Of a DNA stretch of 64,000 nucleotides, positions 32,590 through 42,249 are shown piece after piece. A program made the translations under genes and the position numbers. Source of the DNA: Trichobilharzia szidati (taxonomy: Eukaryota > Platyhelminthes > Trematoda > Strigeidida > Schistosomatidae). The stretch lies in the NCBI GenBank assembly GCA_944472155.2, contig OX235275.1, positions 56,623,228-56,687,227 on the forward strand, written 5' to 3'. Below the pieces are notes generated by a model, which saw only the letters and a program-made list of their open reading frames with translations, had not been told where the DNA came from and ran no database searches. Position 1 is the first letter of the stretch, and every line of letters starts with the position of its first letter.

Positions 32590-32920
32590 TTCTCTGATCT
32601 GGTTGGTACAATCTGGTTGGAGGCAATCGGCAGGAAGCCTTGCCGCGACCTAGTTTTCGTGCTAGTTGGCACTCGTGTCTGAAATTTCGAAGGAACTCAT
32701 ATCCCCCGTTTGAGATTCAAACCCACGTCACCCAGTGAGTACTGCAGTCAGACGTTACCACTGAGCTATCTGGGCTCGCGACTGACCTCCTGTAGGACTG
32801 TCTGGATCCTAAGTGCACCCTGATGACGAGCCACCTAGCATGGTGGCCACACTGCAAACTGGAATGAGATAATCCAGTCTGCAGTAAAGAAAGGATTAGA
32901 CACATGGCATCAAAATTACT
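32590..32920 (-). repeat. HH-G element, minus copy
   Basis: Minus strand: leader with GCCACC-TAGCAT-GGTGGC-type hairpin (32830-32847), head GAGCCCAGATAGCTCAGTGG with B-box GGGTTTGAATCTC, then GUGC-CAACUA-GCAC, GAA and the tail to GGTTGGAGGCAATCGG. The CUGAUGA core is lost (ACACGA), so the ribozyme is dead. Confidence 0.8.
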
Positions 32921-33324
32921 GTTCGACATAATATTAATTTGAATAACATTTCCTTTTTATGGAACTTACACCATTAACCTATTAAAAATAAGAATAAACT
33001 AGGTTATTTACTTTCAACTGTTTTGTAATATTTAAAAGAATCCAAGAAAGTCTACTTTAGCACCTAAGGCATACAAATTGATCTTTTCAGTTAAGTTCGA
33101 TTTCAGCTGTTAATTAAAATACAGGTTATTACGTTGCTGAATACTTGGTTGAGAGTTCATTGTAATCTGATATTTACAAGTAACGGTCATCTACTTGTCT
33201 CGCAAAGCCAAGACCAAGGATCTATCTTTTCGTGGAGTAATCAATGAGCACTAATAAAAACCATGTGATTAGTTTTCGTGAAGTTTTCAAGTCTCGGTTT
33301 TGTAGGGAATTTTATTTGATCGGT

Positions 33325-33600
33325 TGTAGGATTTCATCATGAGCTGACATCAGTTAGAGAACGATTGGAAAACCAGCCGGAAGTACTGGACAGCTGTTTC
33401 GTCATGGGTCGTTAGATAGGGTCCCGGTGACTTAATGGTCTACGAGCTAGCTCGCGTTGTAACCAGAAGGTCGTGGTGTGGATGCGTACTGATGAAGGGC
33501 CCCAAACTAGGACGAAACAGCTGTCCAGTACTCCTAGCTGGTTTTCAAATGGTTCTCTAACTGATATCTTGAGGTCAACCCATTTTAACTCGGCTTAGCC
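33325..33600. repeat. HH-T element as a foldback
   Basis: Left arm 33326-33405 (AGGATTTCATCATGAGCTGA .. CTGGACAGCTGTTTCGTC) is mirrored by 33525-33580. Between lie the tRNA-like block (GGGTCCCGGTGACTTAATGG) and the fold at about 33486-33535: core form AUGAAGG, stem II GCCC..GGAC partly mismatched, GAA, ACAGCUGU, C17, CAGUAC. Confidence 0.78.
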
Positions 33601-34310
33601 AGTGGCATTTTGAATCAAACGAAACAGGATCAATGTTAAAGGTTACTGATCAAATAAACTGTCACTGCGGTAGGTTGCCAAGAACGCAGTTGCCATCTTC
33701 CAGTCCATAAGTCATACTTACTGTGTGAAGCTTGATGACGCTATCCAGTTGTCCAGACTGAATTAGATGAGATAAGACTCAAACCTGGGACGCATCAACT
33801 CAAGGGAATGAACCATATTTACCCTGCTAGACTTGACCTTTTACCTAAATCCAAGAACATAAATCATCTGTGAAAAGACGTGATACAAATTCTTTCATAT
33901 CAATTCATGTAGATAATTATGGACACCAATTTGATTGGGATAATGTAGAAATTTTAAATATAGGAAACACCAAAAGTGCACTTAAGGAATTCCTAGAAAC
34001 CTGGTACTCAAGCGAATCAGTCAGCGATTAACAAACATGTTAATGTAGACCAAATCTACCAACTAATCGAAAGTAAATCATGTGACCAGAAAGTTTAAAA
34101 TCCAAGTCAATAGAAAAATGATCAATACTGATATAAAGATGGTTACCGGGAGACGCAATTCCATCACTCATGAAGGAATTTAAAGCATTTCACTTTATGC
34201 TGAAGCTTGCGCTGAAAGGAGATGTTGTCCAGAAGGGGGACGACGAAAGCTCCGCAACTAAACCAACCAGCTCAGAGAACACAACTAATTGCAGACCTGA
34301 ATATAGCATA
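33600..34310. other. Sequence without a recognised gene
   Basis: The 60-codon frame at 34170-34352 has no known motif. 34020-34310 may be decayed PLE, since it leads into the PLE-like end at 34315, but no protein block supports this. Confidence 0.35.
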
Positions 34311-34314
34311 CTTT

Positions 34315-34480
34315 TAATGAAGGTTACCGCGAAGACTATTTTCTTTCCTTGACGAAGTCATCCACTAGATTGTACATTCGTGTATTCATAGGAAATTGGT
34401 GAAAAAGTTCCAGAACTATTTCCAGTCAAGGGTCAAATTAATAAAATTACAAAATGTAACAAACAGGATGATAGGATAAA
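34315..34480 (-). repeat. Retroelement end shared, in inverse orientation, with 37930-38150
   Basis: The reverse complement shares TATTACATTTTGTAATTTTA, TTAATTTGACCCTT, 'CTATGAATACACGAATG' and the 'TGGATGACTTCGTC' block with 37930-38110. The block holds a decayed hammerhead-like core. Confidence 0.6.
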
Positions 34481-34619
34481 AATTTTGTAACGCAGACAGG
34501 AATTTAGAAAAAAAACACGTAAAAATAACAGAAATGAACATGAAGGCTGAGTAAGAAAGGTAATAGGATCATCATTATTAATGTTTCATACAGCCGGTTC
34601 CCTCTATTAGTTTGAATAA

Positions 34620-34920
34620 AAAAGGACGAACGTCTCTGACTGCAGTACTCACTGGATGACACCGGTTCGAAACTCAGACGGTGGACATGAGTTCCTTCAA
34701 GGTAGCAGATACGCCTTGCGGACTGATGAACGTCAACTAGCACGAAACCTAGGCTGCGGCAAGGCCTCCTGACGATTGCCTCCAACCATTTAATACCAAC
34801 AATTCACAGTGCACCGTGATAGCGAGCCACCTAGTGACATGGTGGCCACACTGCCAACTTGACTGATAGAATTCAGTCTGCACCGAAGATAGGACTAGAC
34901 ACATTCCACTAGTTACAAGA
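34620..34920 (+). repeat. HH-G element with inverted leader
   Basis: tRNA-like half (CTGCAGTACTCACTGG, ACCGGTTCGAAACTC), then at 34708-34758 CUGAUGA with CGUC-AACUA-GCAC (mismatched), GAA, ACCUAGGC where U16.1 is lost. The family leader (CCACCTAGTGACATGGTGG, ACTGATAGAATTCAGTCTGC) follows in inverted order to 34915. Confidence 0.78.
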
Positions 34921-35289
34921 TGTTACAAAATGATGTCTGAACATACTTTTTACAATGAGTGTGAGTAATATAATTTCAAAGATGATGTAAACAGACAGTT
35001 ATTTAGTGTTAAAAGAGTAGGGTAGGTGGGGGTGAATAGTGAAGTAAAATCACAAAACACATAAAACAATTTAATTTAGTAGATTTAAAATCTTAATAGT
35101 GAGTTCAACTCAGTGAGTGAAAGTCAAAATCGAAATCAAAACTGAGCGGAATGTTACGTAACAAAACAAAACATAAAAGCACATGGAAAAAATAATTATG
35201 GTTACTAGGTAGGGCGGTGAGAGATTAGTCACACTCTGTATGCATAGGTGTTGGGTCGAAGTTTTTTGATGTCAATGGCTTTTCTTTGT

Positions 35290-35840
35290 ATATTGATTAT
35301 TTTTATGAGTTGATCACGGATTGAGGTCAGTTAAAGAACCTTTGAAAATCAGTAAGTACTGGACAGCTGTTTCATCCTAGTTTGGAAATCATCGGCAGTA
35401 TGCATCCACACTGAGGGGTTCGAACCCAGGACCTTCCGGTCACAAGCAAGCAAGCTCGTATACCATTCATCCACTGGGAGTCGACTCAATGGTCATCCCA
35501 TGAATTTTAACTCTTATCAATTCGTGATTCAGAGAGACCACAAACATCCATCCTCACTCCCGACTGGATGGACCTCACTGATCACGACTTCTCACAAGAG
35601 CTCCAAGAAAGTCAGTACTGTAGCAAGTCACTAGCGAGCATTAGATTAATTTTCTATAGTTGGCTTGTAAGAATTATATCATGGGCCGTTGAATTGGGTC
35701 TCAGTGGCTGAATGGTCGTCAACGAGCTTGCCTTGTAACTGGAAGGTCCTGGGTTAGAACCCCTAAACTAGGTTGATGAAACAGCTGTCCAGTACTTCCT
35801 CAATCCGTGATCAACTCGTAAAATCTAAAGTAATCCTTAC
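35290..35840. repeat. HH-T foldback pair (minus copy then plus copy)
   Basis: Minus copy at 35300-35500: fold at about 35360-35405 with UACUG, core CCGAUGA, AAACUA loop, GAU.GAA, ACAGCUGU, C17. Plus copy at 35680-35840 with head GGGTCTCAGTGGCTGAATGG; its ribozyme part is deleted to CUAAACUAGG.UUGAUGAAAC. The arms pair across about 550 bp (TTTTACGAG..ATCCGTGATCAAC). Confidence 0.78.
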
Positions 35841-36169
35841 AAACTATCCATAGAAAATATTGATTATTGATGTAACTGACATTTTATGATGGCCATAATA
35901 GGGACAACGGTTGGACATATTTCTTTTGAATACATAGCGCAGGGTTGAAATTTTGGATCTCTCGTGTCTCGGCTATACTCAGATGCCTATATTTCATTCC
36001 CTTGGAGGAGAGATTTGAAGTAATCATGTATGCAACTTTGAAGGACTTTTCAAAATGGAGCTGAATATCACAAATTCACCAGATGTTCTGTTACTCAACT
36101 ATACACACTCTTCCGTTCTCCTTTTACCCAACTATGCTAGATGATGTCAATTTTCTCAATAATCATGAT

Positions 36170-36370
36170 CCTACTAATAAATCACACAGTGTTGTTATAC
36201 GGTAATATTAACTGATAACGTTTAGAGCACAAACTGGTGCTCATAATCATATCAAGTCACTCACACAACCTTTTACTTCATTTATATATATGCGTGAAAT
36301 CGATGATTAGACATTTGAATAAAAATCAACAATATAAGATAAAGTACATTGAGAAATAATACTAGCGTTA
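36170..36370 (-). repeat. PLE-2 flanking repeat (left inverted arm)
   Basis: Reverse complement of 37560-37790: both contain the AAATCACACAGTGTTG end, a TGATTATGAGCAC hairpin block and the ATATATAAATGAAGTA-like block. The arms bracket PLE-2 coding sequence at 36880-37460; an HH-G element has entered between. Confidence 0.75.
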
Positions 36371-36414
36371 TCAATATCATCCGTTATCTCTAAAGGCAGG
36401 CTTAGTTAAGTGTC

Positions 36415-36740
36415 TAACAAACCAAGCAGTATTAGGTGGTTGGAGGCAATCGGCAGGAATCCTTGGACCTAGGTTTCGTGCTAGTTGGCACTCATCAGCA
36501 AGGCGTATCTGCAACCTTGAAGGAACTGATGTCCCTTCTGAGATTGGAACCCGCGTCACCCAATGAGTACTGCAGTCAGAGATGTTACCACTGAGCTGTT
36601 CAGGCTCGCGACTGACCTCCTGTAGGACTGTATCGGATATATTTCTGATTGCAAACTTGACTGATAGAATTCAGTCTGCACCGAAGATAGGACTAAACAC
36701 ATTACACTAGTTACTGACTAGTGTCCAGTCAAAAATATAA
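36415..36740 (-). repeat. HH-G element carrying an intact consensus hammerhead ribozyme
   Basis: The minus strand gives a leader (ACTGAATTCTATCAGTCAAG), then a tRNA-like head (GAGCCTGAACAGCTCAGTGG, B-box GGGTTCCAATCTC), then the ribozyme at 36461-36503, then the tail ending GGTTGGAGGCAATCGG in plus reading. This is the best-preserved member of the family in the window. Confidence 0.88.
36461..36503 (-). ncRNA. Hammerhead ribozyme, HH-G type, complete core
   Basis: On the minus strand: stem I CCUUG/CAAGG (5 pairs), core CUGAUGA (36498-36492), stem II GUGC-CAACUA-GCAC (4 pairs), GAA (36477-36475), stem III ACC-UA-GGU ending in U16.1 (36467), and cleavage-site C17 (36466). All bases known to be invariant in hammerheads are present. 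The stems differ from the Sm-alpha ribozyme (GUCC..GGAC in stem II; CCAG/CUGG in stem I), so the resemblance is structural, not just copied sequence. It would self-cleave the element transcript after 36466. Confidence 0.88.
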
Positions 36741-36879
36741 AACCGAGCAGTAGCACAAAAAAATACTTAAGCGATGAAGTGAAACAGATAGAAGAGGCGT
36801 TGATGTTGAATAACCATCCTATAAAAATTAATTAGGAATATCAAAATAGGTCAAAAGCGAAATAAAAATTATGTTGAAA

Positions 36880-37460
36880 CTAATATTGATAAGGTGAATA
36901 AGAGAGAATATAAGGCATCTACTGTTATACCATATAGGGAGAGGACATCTGATGCCCTACGTAGGATTCTCAATAAAGCAAGAGTTAGAGTGGTATTCAA
37001 ACCCACAAACTCACTCACTCAGGCAGGACAAGCTATGTAGGCTAAAAGACCCGGTGGACCCGATCAAAGAAAATAATATGATTTGCAAAATACCTTGCAA
37101 TGATTGTGAGTTAGATCAACTACATAGGTCAAACTAGTTGCTCGGGGGGTGATCAGATTGTCGGAACATAAAAATTTAGCTAAGGTAAGAATGGTTGACC
37201 CCGAGAAGATAAGTAATTTAGAGAAAAGTGCAGTGATTGCACTGCATGCATTAACACACAACCACACAATAGGGTGGTGGGAGAAGGCCAAAATCCTAAG
37301 AAGTAATATAGGTAGGTGGAGAGTGAGAGATTGATTACTGAATCATGGTTCCTTGAGTCTACACCAGACACATGCAACAGAAATGACTCCAACTCAAATA
37401 CCAGAGATATGTATGGAAGATATTATTACCGCCAGTCAAATCAGAAGAGGATAATAAATA
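36880..37460 (+). pseudogene. PLE-2: linker and GIY-YIG domain
   Basis: Encodes STVIPYRERTSDALRRILNK, then QDKLCRLKDPVDPIKENNMI, then CKIPCNDCELDQLHRSN at the place of the CNxC..YIGQT motif, then RLSEHKNLAKVRM and KSAVIALHALTHNHTIGWWE, the typical C-terminal helices. The frame is broken twice and the YIG residues are lost. Minus-strand relatives are at 48010-48600 and 60930-61520. Confidence 0.8.
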
Positions 37461-37559
37461 ATCTCAAAATTCTATTTCAATTCACATAAATCATAACATT
37501 CTAACAAGTTACTTATTTTGACTATAAAAGACATCTTATTTCCCATCTGACTGTATTGG

Positions 37560-37790
37560 ATCAGTAACATTCATATTATCGTTTCTGAATGTCCATTATC
37601 TCATATTGATTTCATTCAAATATCTAATCATCAGTTCCACTCATATATATAAATGAAGTAAGAAAGTTGTGTGAGTGGTACCTTGATATGATTATGAGCA
37701 GCAATAATTTGTGTTCGAAACGTGCTCATCAGTTAACATTACTCTGTAGCAACACTGTGTGATTTATCAAAATAAAAATAAAATCTTATC
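37560..37790 (+). repeat. PLE-2 flanking repeat (right inverted arm)
   Basis: Partner of 36170-36370. Contains GATTATGAGCAGCAATAATT, GTTCGAAACGTGC and ends AACACTGTGTGATTTATC. Also matches 46500-46690, 60560-60760 and 61730-61860. Confidence 0.75.
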
Positions 37791-37929
37791 CATAATGGAG
37801 TTATACTCTACCACAGTGTCCAAGTTTATACTTATATCAATAATGATCCTGCTAAGTTTTTTTATCCGAACTTCCGGCCTATTTTGTGATTAATACACCT
37901 TCAATCCCTAACTGCACAAAAAAGTCGAG

Positions 37930-38150
37930 TTGACCAGTAATTATGATCTTACTACGCTTTTTATCCGATCTTTCTGTTTATTACATTTTGTAATTTTATT
38001 AATTTGACCCTTAACCGGAAGTAGTCCTGGGGCTTTCTCACCCACTTCCTATAAATACACGAATGCACAGTCTAGTTGATGACTTCGTGGGGAAAAGGGA
38101 ATTTTCTTCTTTGCAAAGGCATTATTATTCAGCATTATTATTCAAAGTAA
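37930..38150 (+). repeat. PLE-type 3' end with decayed hammerhead-like core
   Basis: Shares an end with 34315-34480 (minus). 38070-38125 reads CUAGU-UGAUGA-CUUCGUGG-GGAA-AAGGG..UUCUUC, a hammerhead-like order with C3 changed to U and a very short stem II. Confidence 0.55.
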
Positions 38151-38158
38151 CTTAAAAG

Positions 38159-38515
38159 TTACAGGATTTCATCATGAGCTGACATTGGTTAGAGAACCAT
38201 TGGAAAACCTGTGAAGACAAATACTCGCCGAAGACATTGGCTAATGGTTGCGCTATGTCGTGAATTGGCAGAAGTTAGAATTCATGGACTGGCCATTGGA
38301 TCGGGTCCCAGTGGCTTAATGGTCGACGAGGTAGCTCACCTTGTAACCAGGAGGTCGTGGGTTCGAACCCCGTAGTGTGGCTGAGTACTGATGAAGGGTC
38401 CCAAACTAGGCTGGCGAAACAGCTGTCCAATATTCCGGTGATGATTTTCCAATGGTTCTCTAACCAATGTCAGCTTATAATGGAATCCTGTAACCAATCA
38501 ATCAAATCACTACAA
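38159..38515 (+). repeat. HH-T element with ~50-bp inverted ends
   Basis: Left end TTACAGGATTTCATCATGAG.. is mirrored by ..AATGGAATCCTGTAA at the right. Inside: leader (ACAAATACTCGCCGAAGAC), tRNA-like block (GGGTCCCAGTGGCTTAATGG, B-box GGGTTCGAACCCC), and the fold at 38385-38440 with core AUGAAGG, stem II interrupted by a 3-base insertion, GAA, ACAGCUGU, C17. Confidence 0.82.
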
Positions 38516-38583
38516 ACTAAAAAGTCTTTCCCTAACTGACATTTAGTTCGAAAAATGAAAAGAACCTCTTCCTCAACTTTAGA

Positions 38584-38591
38584 CATTTATT
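38584..38591 (-). promoter_or_regulatory. Likely polyadenylation signal of the MARCH gene
   Basis: AATAAA on the minus strand (38586-38591), about 145 bases past the stop codon. No closer match was seen. Confidence 0.5.
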
Positions 38592-38734
38592 CATTAGAAA
38601 CAAAATGCGATATCAAATTCAAATAGTTTACATAATGTTAGGCAAAAGTGTTTTAATCAGAGGTTATATACAGACACACAAACACACACACCTTGAAAGA
38701 AGGAAACGAGCTATCGTGATTACCGTCAACCAGA

Positions 38735-40552
38735 TTAAACAATACTCGTAAATGCTGTCTTACTCTGTGAACTTGTACAGTCTTCAGCTACCTCCGGTAC
38801 AGTGGTCAATGCAACTGAGACAAGAAATGTTTGATTTCCAGATTGTTCGTTACTACTACTATTATTCGCAGCAGAGTTAGTAGTATAAGATTGACTTAGA
38901 TCTAAATGTCCAATACTTGATTCATTTGACCTTTGTCCTTCACGTATTGACATAGGCGAAGAGTGTTGTTGGTGATCTTTATTCAATGTGTATATAACAA
39001 CCGACGATCCTCGTGGTCTTGGTTGCACAGAGAAACGATATCTTGGCAATGCAGACAGTCGAGCGGCTTCAGCTAACGCCAACTGTTGTTGATACGCTTG
39101 ATAATTACGATAATTGCCTACATGATGCCTTACGGCTAAACAACTCCATATAGTCATTAACAAGACAATGAGAATTGCAAGTCCGCACAGACCAAGCACC
39201 TGCCATCCATAGGGATTAATTGCTTTATAATCAATTACACCAACAATACAGAAATACACGCCAACATAACATGCCGGTAGAAGGAGAATCAGTGATATAG
39301 CATCAGCGATTAAATGCTTGCGTGTCTGTTGCCAATCTAACCAGTTGCGTAGATTTCTGAATTCTGGATTGAAACGTCTCAAGTGAGCCAGTGTTGTTGA
39401 AAATTGTGATGAACGACGTCTTTTCGACGGTGTCATAATATACGCATATCCGCATAATTCACAACTTGGTTTACCTGAGGTTAACAACCATTTCTGCAGA
39501 CAACGTCTATGCACCAAACCAACAGTACCTTTACAACGACATGGTGACATTAATCCATCGGGTTCATCGCCTTCTTCTTCAAGACATATTCGACATCGAA
39601 ATACAATTAAACTATGATTATTATTTGTTTGATTACAGTTTGAGTGTTTTGCCGGTTGTGTAAAGGTGTAGCTTAGTTTCCGTGGTTGAATAGATTGATC
39701 GTTTTCTGTGGTTTGTGTAGTACTAGATCCATCATCGCCATCTTTCTTCTTTTTTCCCTTCTCCTCCTCACCGACCTCGTGAAGATAATCATCGTCTCCA
39801 TAACCACTTTTAACCGAAAAACTTGTATTCACTAAAGAAGTGTTAACCGGTGAGTAACTCAAATTAGGTGTGCATTCAATACTGTTATCATTATTATTAT
39901 TATTGTTATAATTATTAATTGAAACACTTAACGCAAGTCTTGGTGCACCAATAAACGCTGAATTCAAAATCTTCTTTTCATGCTGATTGTGTTTAAACAA
40001 TGGCTTGATAAATGGTGTTGAAGTCGCGAAATTCGTCTCATTAGATGCTGGTAATAATAATAATTGTTCCGACAAGTTATGGTCTTGTTGCAGTTGCTGT
40101 TGTTGTTCTTCTACTTGTTGCTGCGTCTGCTGTGTGGGTGAATGATGCATTTGAGATTCGTTTGAAGGATAGATAAAAGGATCATTCTGTGAATTCGCTT
40201 GTAGTTTACTACTGAAATCATGATAGTAATGGTGATTTTTGACGAATAATATATTCTCCTTATTGATTTCTAATGCAGGTCTAGGAGCATTGAGTAAGCG
40301 ATTGTGTGACAGTGAGTTGGTCGATACAAGTTTATTAGGACTTTGCTGCCAGTTTCTACTTCTACTCCTACTGTTAGTGCTACTTGTACGACGAATGACA
40401 GCGGTGTTCTTCAACCGGTGAAGTGATGCATATCGTTTAGATGATGATGATGACGATGGGGTTTCATAATAGGAGGATGGCCGAATAGAATGCGATGAAC
40501 TTTGATAAGGACTGATTGTGATCGATTGAGGATTAGTCGCTGTATTATCCAT
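38735..40552 (-). CDS. MARCH-type membrane RING-CH E3 ubiquitin ligase, single exon
   Basis: The frame encodes 605 residues. The first ATG (40552-40550) follows an in-frame TGA at 40588-40586; the codon at 40579 is GTG and is not used here as the start. The RING-CH domain has C320, C323, C338, C340, H348, C351, C364 and C367, spacing C-x2-C-x14-C-x-C-x7-H-x2-C-x12-C-x2-C, with the MARCH-typical SPCRCKGTVGLVHRRCLQKW. Two hydrophobic segments follow at about 414-438 and 451-474, then a basic RHHVGNYRNYQ stretch as in MARCH2/3. The C-terminus TSIV fits a class I PDZ ligand, also a MARCH2/3 trait. The roughly 300-residue N-terminus is Ser/Asn/Gln-rich, with CAA/CAG and AAT runs. MARCH ligases ubiquitinate membrane proteins in endosomes, ER or plasma membrane to send them for degradation. 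HH-T sequence flanks the gene but does not enter it. The exact paralogue is uncertain, so no symbol is given. Confidence 0.9.
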   Translation of the reverse strand: MDNTATNPQSITISPYQSSSHSIRPSSYYETPSSSSSSKRYASLHRLKNTAVIRRTSSTNSRSRSRNWQQSPNKLVSTNSLSHNRLLNAPRPALEINKENILFVKNHHYYHDFSSKLQANSQNDPFIYPSNESQMHHSPTQQTQQQVEEQQQQLQQDHNLSEQLLLLPASNETNFATSTPFIKPLFKHNQHEKKILNSAFIGAPRLALSVSINNYNNNNNNDNSIECTPNLSYSPVNTSLVNTSFSVKSGYGDDDYLHEVGEEEKGKKKKDGDDGSSTTQTTENDQSIQPRKLSYTFTQPAKHSNCNQTNNNHSLIVFRCRICLEEEGDEPDGLMSPCRCKGTVGLVHRRCLQKWLLTSGKPSCELCGYAYIMTPSKRRRSSQFSTTLAHLRRFNPEFRNLRNWLDWQQTRKHLIADAISLILLLPACYVGVYFCIVGVIDYKAINPYGWQVLGLCGLAILIVLLMTIWSCLAVRHHVGNYRNYQAYQQQLALAEAARLSALPRYRFSVQPRPRGSSVVIYTLNKDHQQHSSPMSIREGQRSNESSIGHLDLSQSYTTNSAANNSSSNEQSGNQTFLVSVALTTVPEVAEDCTSSQSKTAFTSIV

Positions 40553-40589
40553 GATGTAGTTAGTTGATTTGTTGTACACAAGGCGTCAT

Positions 40590-41210
40590 GTAATCCTTTA
40601 ATTTATGAGAGAGAAAGTCAAAAATGAAATAAAAACTGAACTGAACTCACTCTGATCATGATGATGACGTAATAACCTTGACAATATTGAACAAATTGAC
40701 AGTCTGGTTTTTGACTGGTTGTTGTGGTTGTTTACAAGACAAGGGAATTAGCGAATGGTCAATGTTCTCTTCTCTGTTTCTCCCTCCCCCCTCTCTCACT
40801 CTCTCCCTGTCTCTCTCACTATCACTTTAACGAATAATGTACGCATGCACCTAACCTATGAGTGTAATTCATATCAAATTCGTCATAAGAAAAAATTTCA
40901 GGACATTTACGATAGTGAGCATAACTCACTCATCATACTGACTGTTGTTTGTTTTCAAAAACACAAATAAATGACTCATGCCTGACTAATTTGTTAACCA
41001 GAAGTATGAACACTAATCAGTTCATACACTGAGTAGTTCAAAGTTTTTAAATAAATTTCAAGAATTATCCTTTTATTATTATTCTTTTTGAGAAAACAAA
41101 TAGAAATTAATTAGATTGTCGACCATAATGCGAATTACATATCTTTGCTTTGAAGTACTCCGTAAACTGAATAATCATAATATTGTAGATTATTATTGGT
41201 TTGATCAGGG
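40590..41210. other. Upstream region of the MARCH gene
   Basis: AT-rich, with a CT-rich stretch at about 40776-40826 (CCCTCTCTCACTCTCTCC-like) that reads as GA-rich on the gene's strand and might lie in the promoter or 5' leader. No TATA box at a convincing distance was identified. Confidence 0.4.
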
Positions 41211-41214
41211 AAAC

Positions 41215-41440
41215 GTTATGGTCAGTTGTTTCGTCCTAGTTTGGGACTCTTCAAAGAGTATACCCCCCGGGGTTCTAATCCAAGACCTAAAGGTTAAAAG
41301 GTGAGGTTTGAACTCCTGGTAGGTGAACACTGTTGAAGAGTCTCGAACTAGGACGAAACAGTTGTGTCTGCTACTCTCAGGTTTTCCACTGGTTCTGTAC
41401 CTGATGTCATTTCCTGATCGGACGTATTATCACTCAAACC
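41215..41440. repeat. HH-T foldback, decayed
   Basis: CAGTTGTTTCGTCCTAGTTT at 41223 is mirrored by AACTAGGACGAAACAGTTG at about 41346. The plus fold at 41328-41380 has core UUGAAGA, GUC..GAC stem II, GAA, ACAGUUGU and G at position 17, which does not support cleavage. An ATT run follows at 41458-41477. Confidence 0.7.
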
Positions 41441-41849
41441 CCTGCAAACTAACACCTAATTATTATTATTATTATTACTGTTCTCAATGGAGATTTCGGC
41501 ACAAAGTAACATCACTTAGAGAGATCACTATGATCCCACCCACCAGTGAATGAACTTGATGGTTCGCTAACTTCATCTAACTTGAAGTTAATAAAATTCC
41601 TGCAAGCCAACATTTGAAACTTAGTCTAATGCAAGCTAGTTATCTGGAATTTTTGGTGAGAAATCATGACCGGTGGCGTGCACAAAGTCAAGTATGAGGA
41701 CAAATGCTGACTGGCCACTGCGGTTGGAGCTATATATTGGGATTCGGCAGAATTTTGAAAATTCATGGGTCGCTGAATATCATCCTAATATTTGAATGAT
41801 CAGCAAAACTTTCCACATAACCTGCAGTTCTCAAGTTTCGTGCTCATTT

Positions 41850-41950
41850 GAACCATGGGTGCATACTGATGAAGAGTTCCAAAATGGGACGAAACAGCTA
41901 TTCATTTTTGCCTGGTTTTGATTAGTTCACTAAAGGATTTCAGTTCGTGA
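41850..41950 (+). repeat. HH-T 3' part, decayed
   Basis: GCATACTGATGAAGAGTTCC then 'TGGGACGAAACAGCTATTC' and a 'CCTGGTTTTGATTAG' end. tRNA head not recognisable. Confidence 0.65.
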
Positions 41951-42249
41951 TCTCTATCGGGATAAATTGTTATTGTTGCATTTTTAAATTGTCCTCAAAG
42001 CTCTCAGTTTGGGGTTATAATTTGGACCAGACAGCCTCCAAATTACTAGTCTTACCAACTTTACTCGCCCTGCTACACGAAACAGCTGTTTAACAAAATC
42101 ATTATTTGAGCTGAATTACCATGGGTAATGATCAACTGTTATGATGGGTCTCATCATCAGTTGTCTGCTATGTAGACTAGGTACAATGAGAAACAGTTAC
42201 TTCAAAGGCATTCAAGTATTGGTTTGTACGGATTCGACTGATTTATTAC

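Noticed and set aside
40552..40579. Start of the MARCH frame nine codons upstream, at 40579
   Set aside because: The codon there is GTG, not ATG. The first ATG after the in-frame TGA is at 40552.
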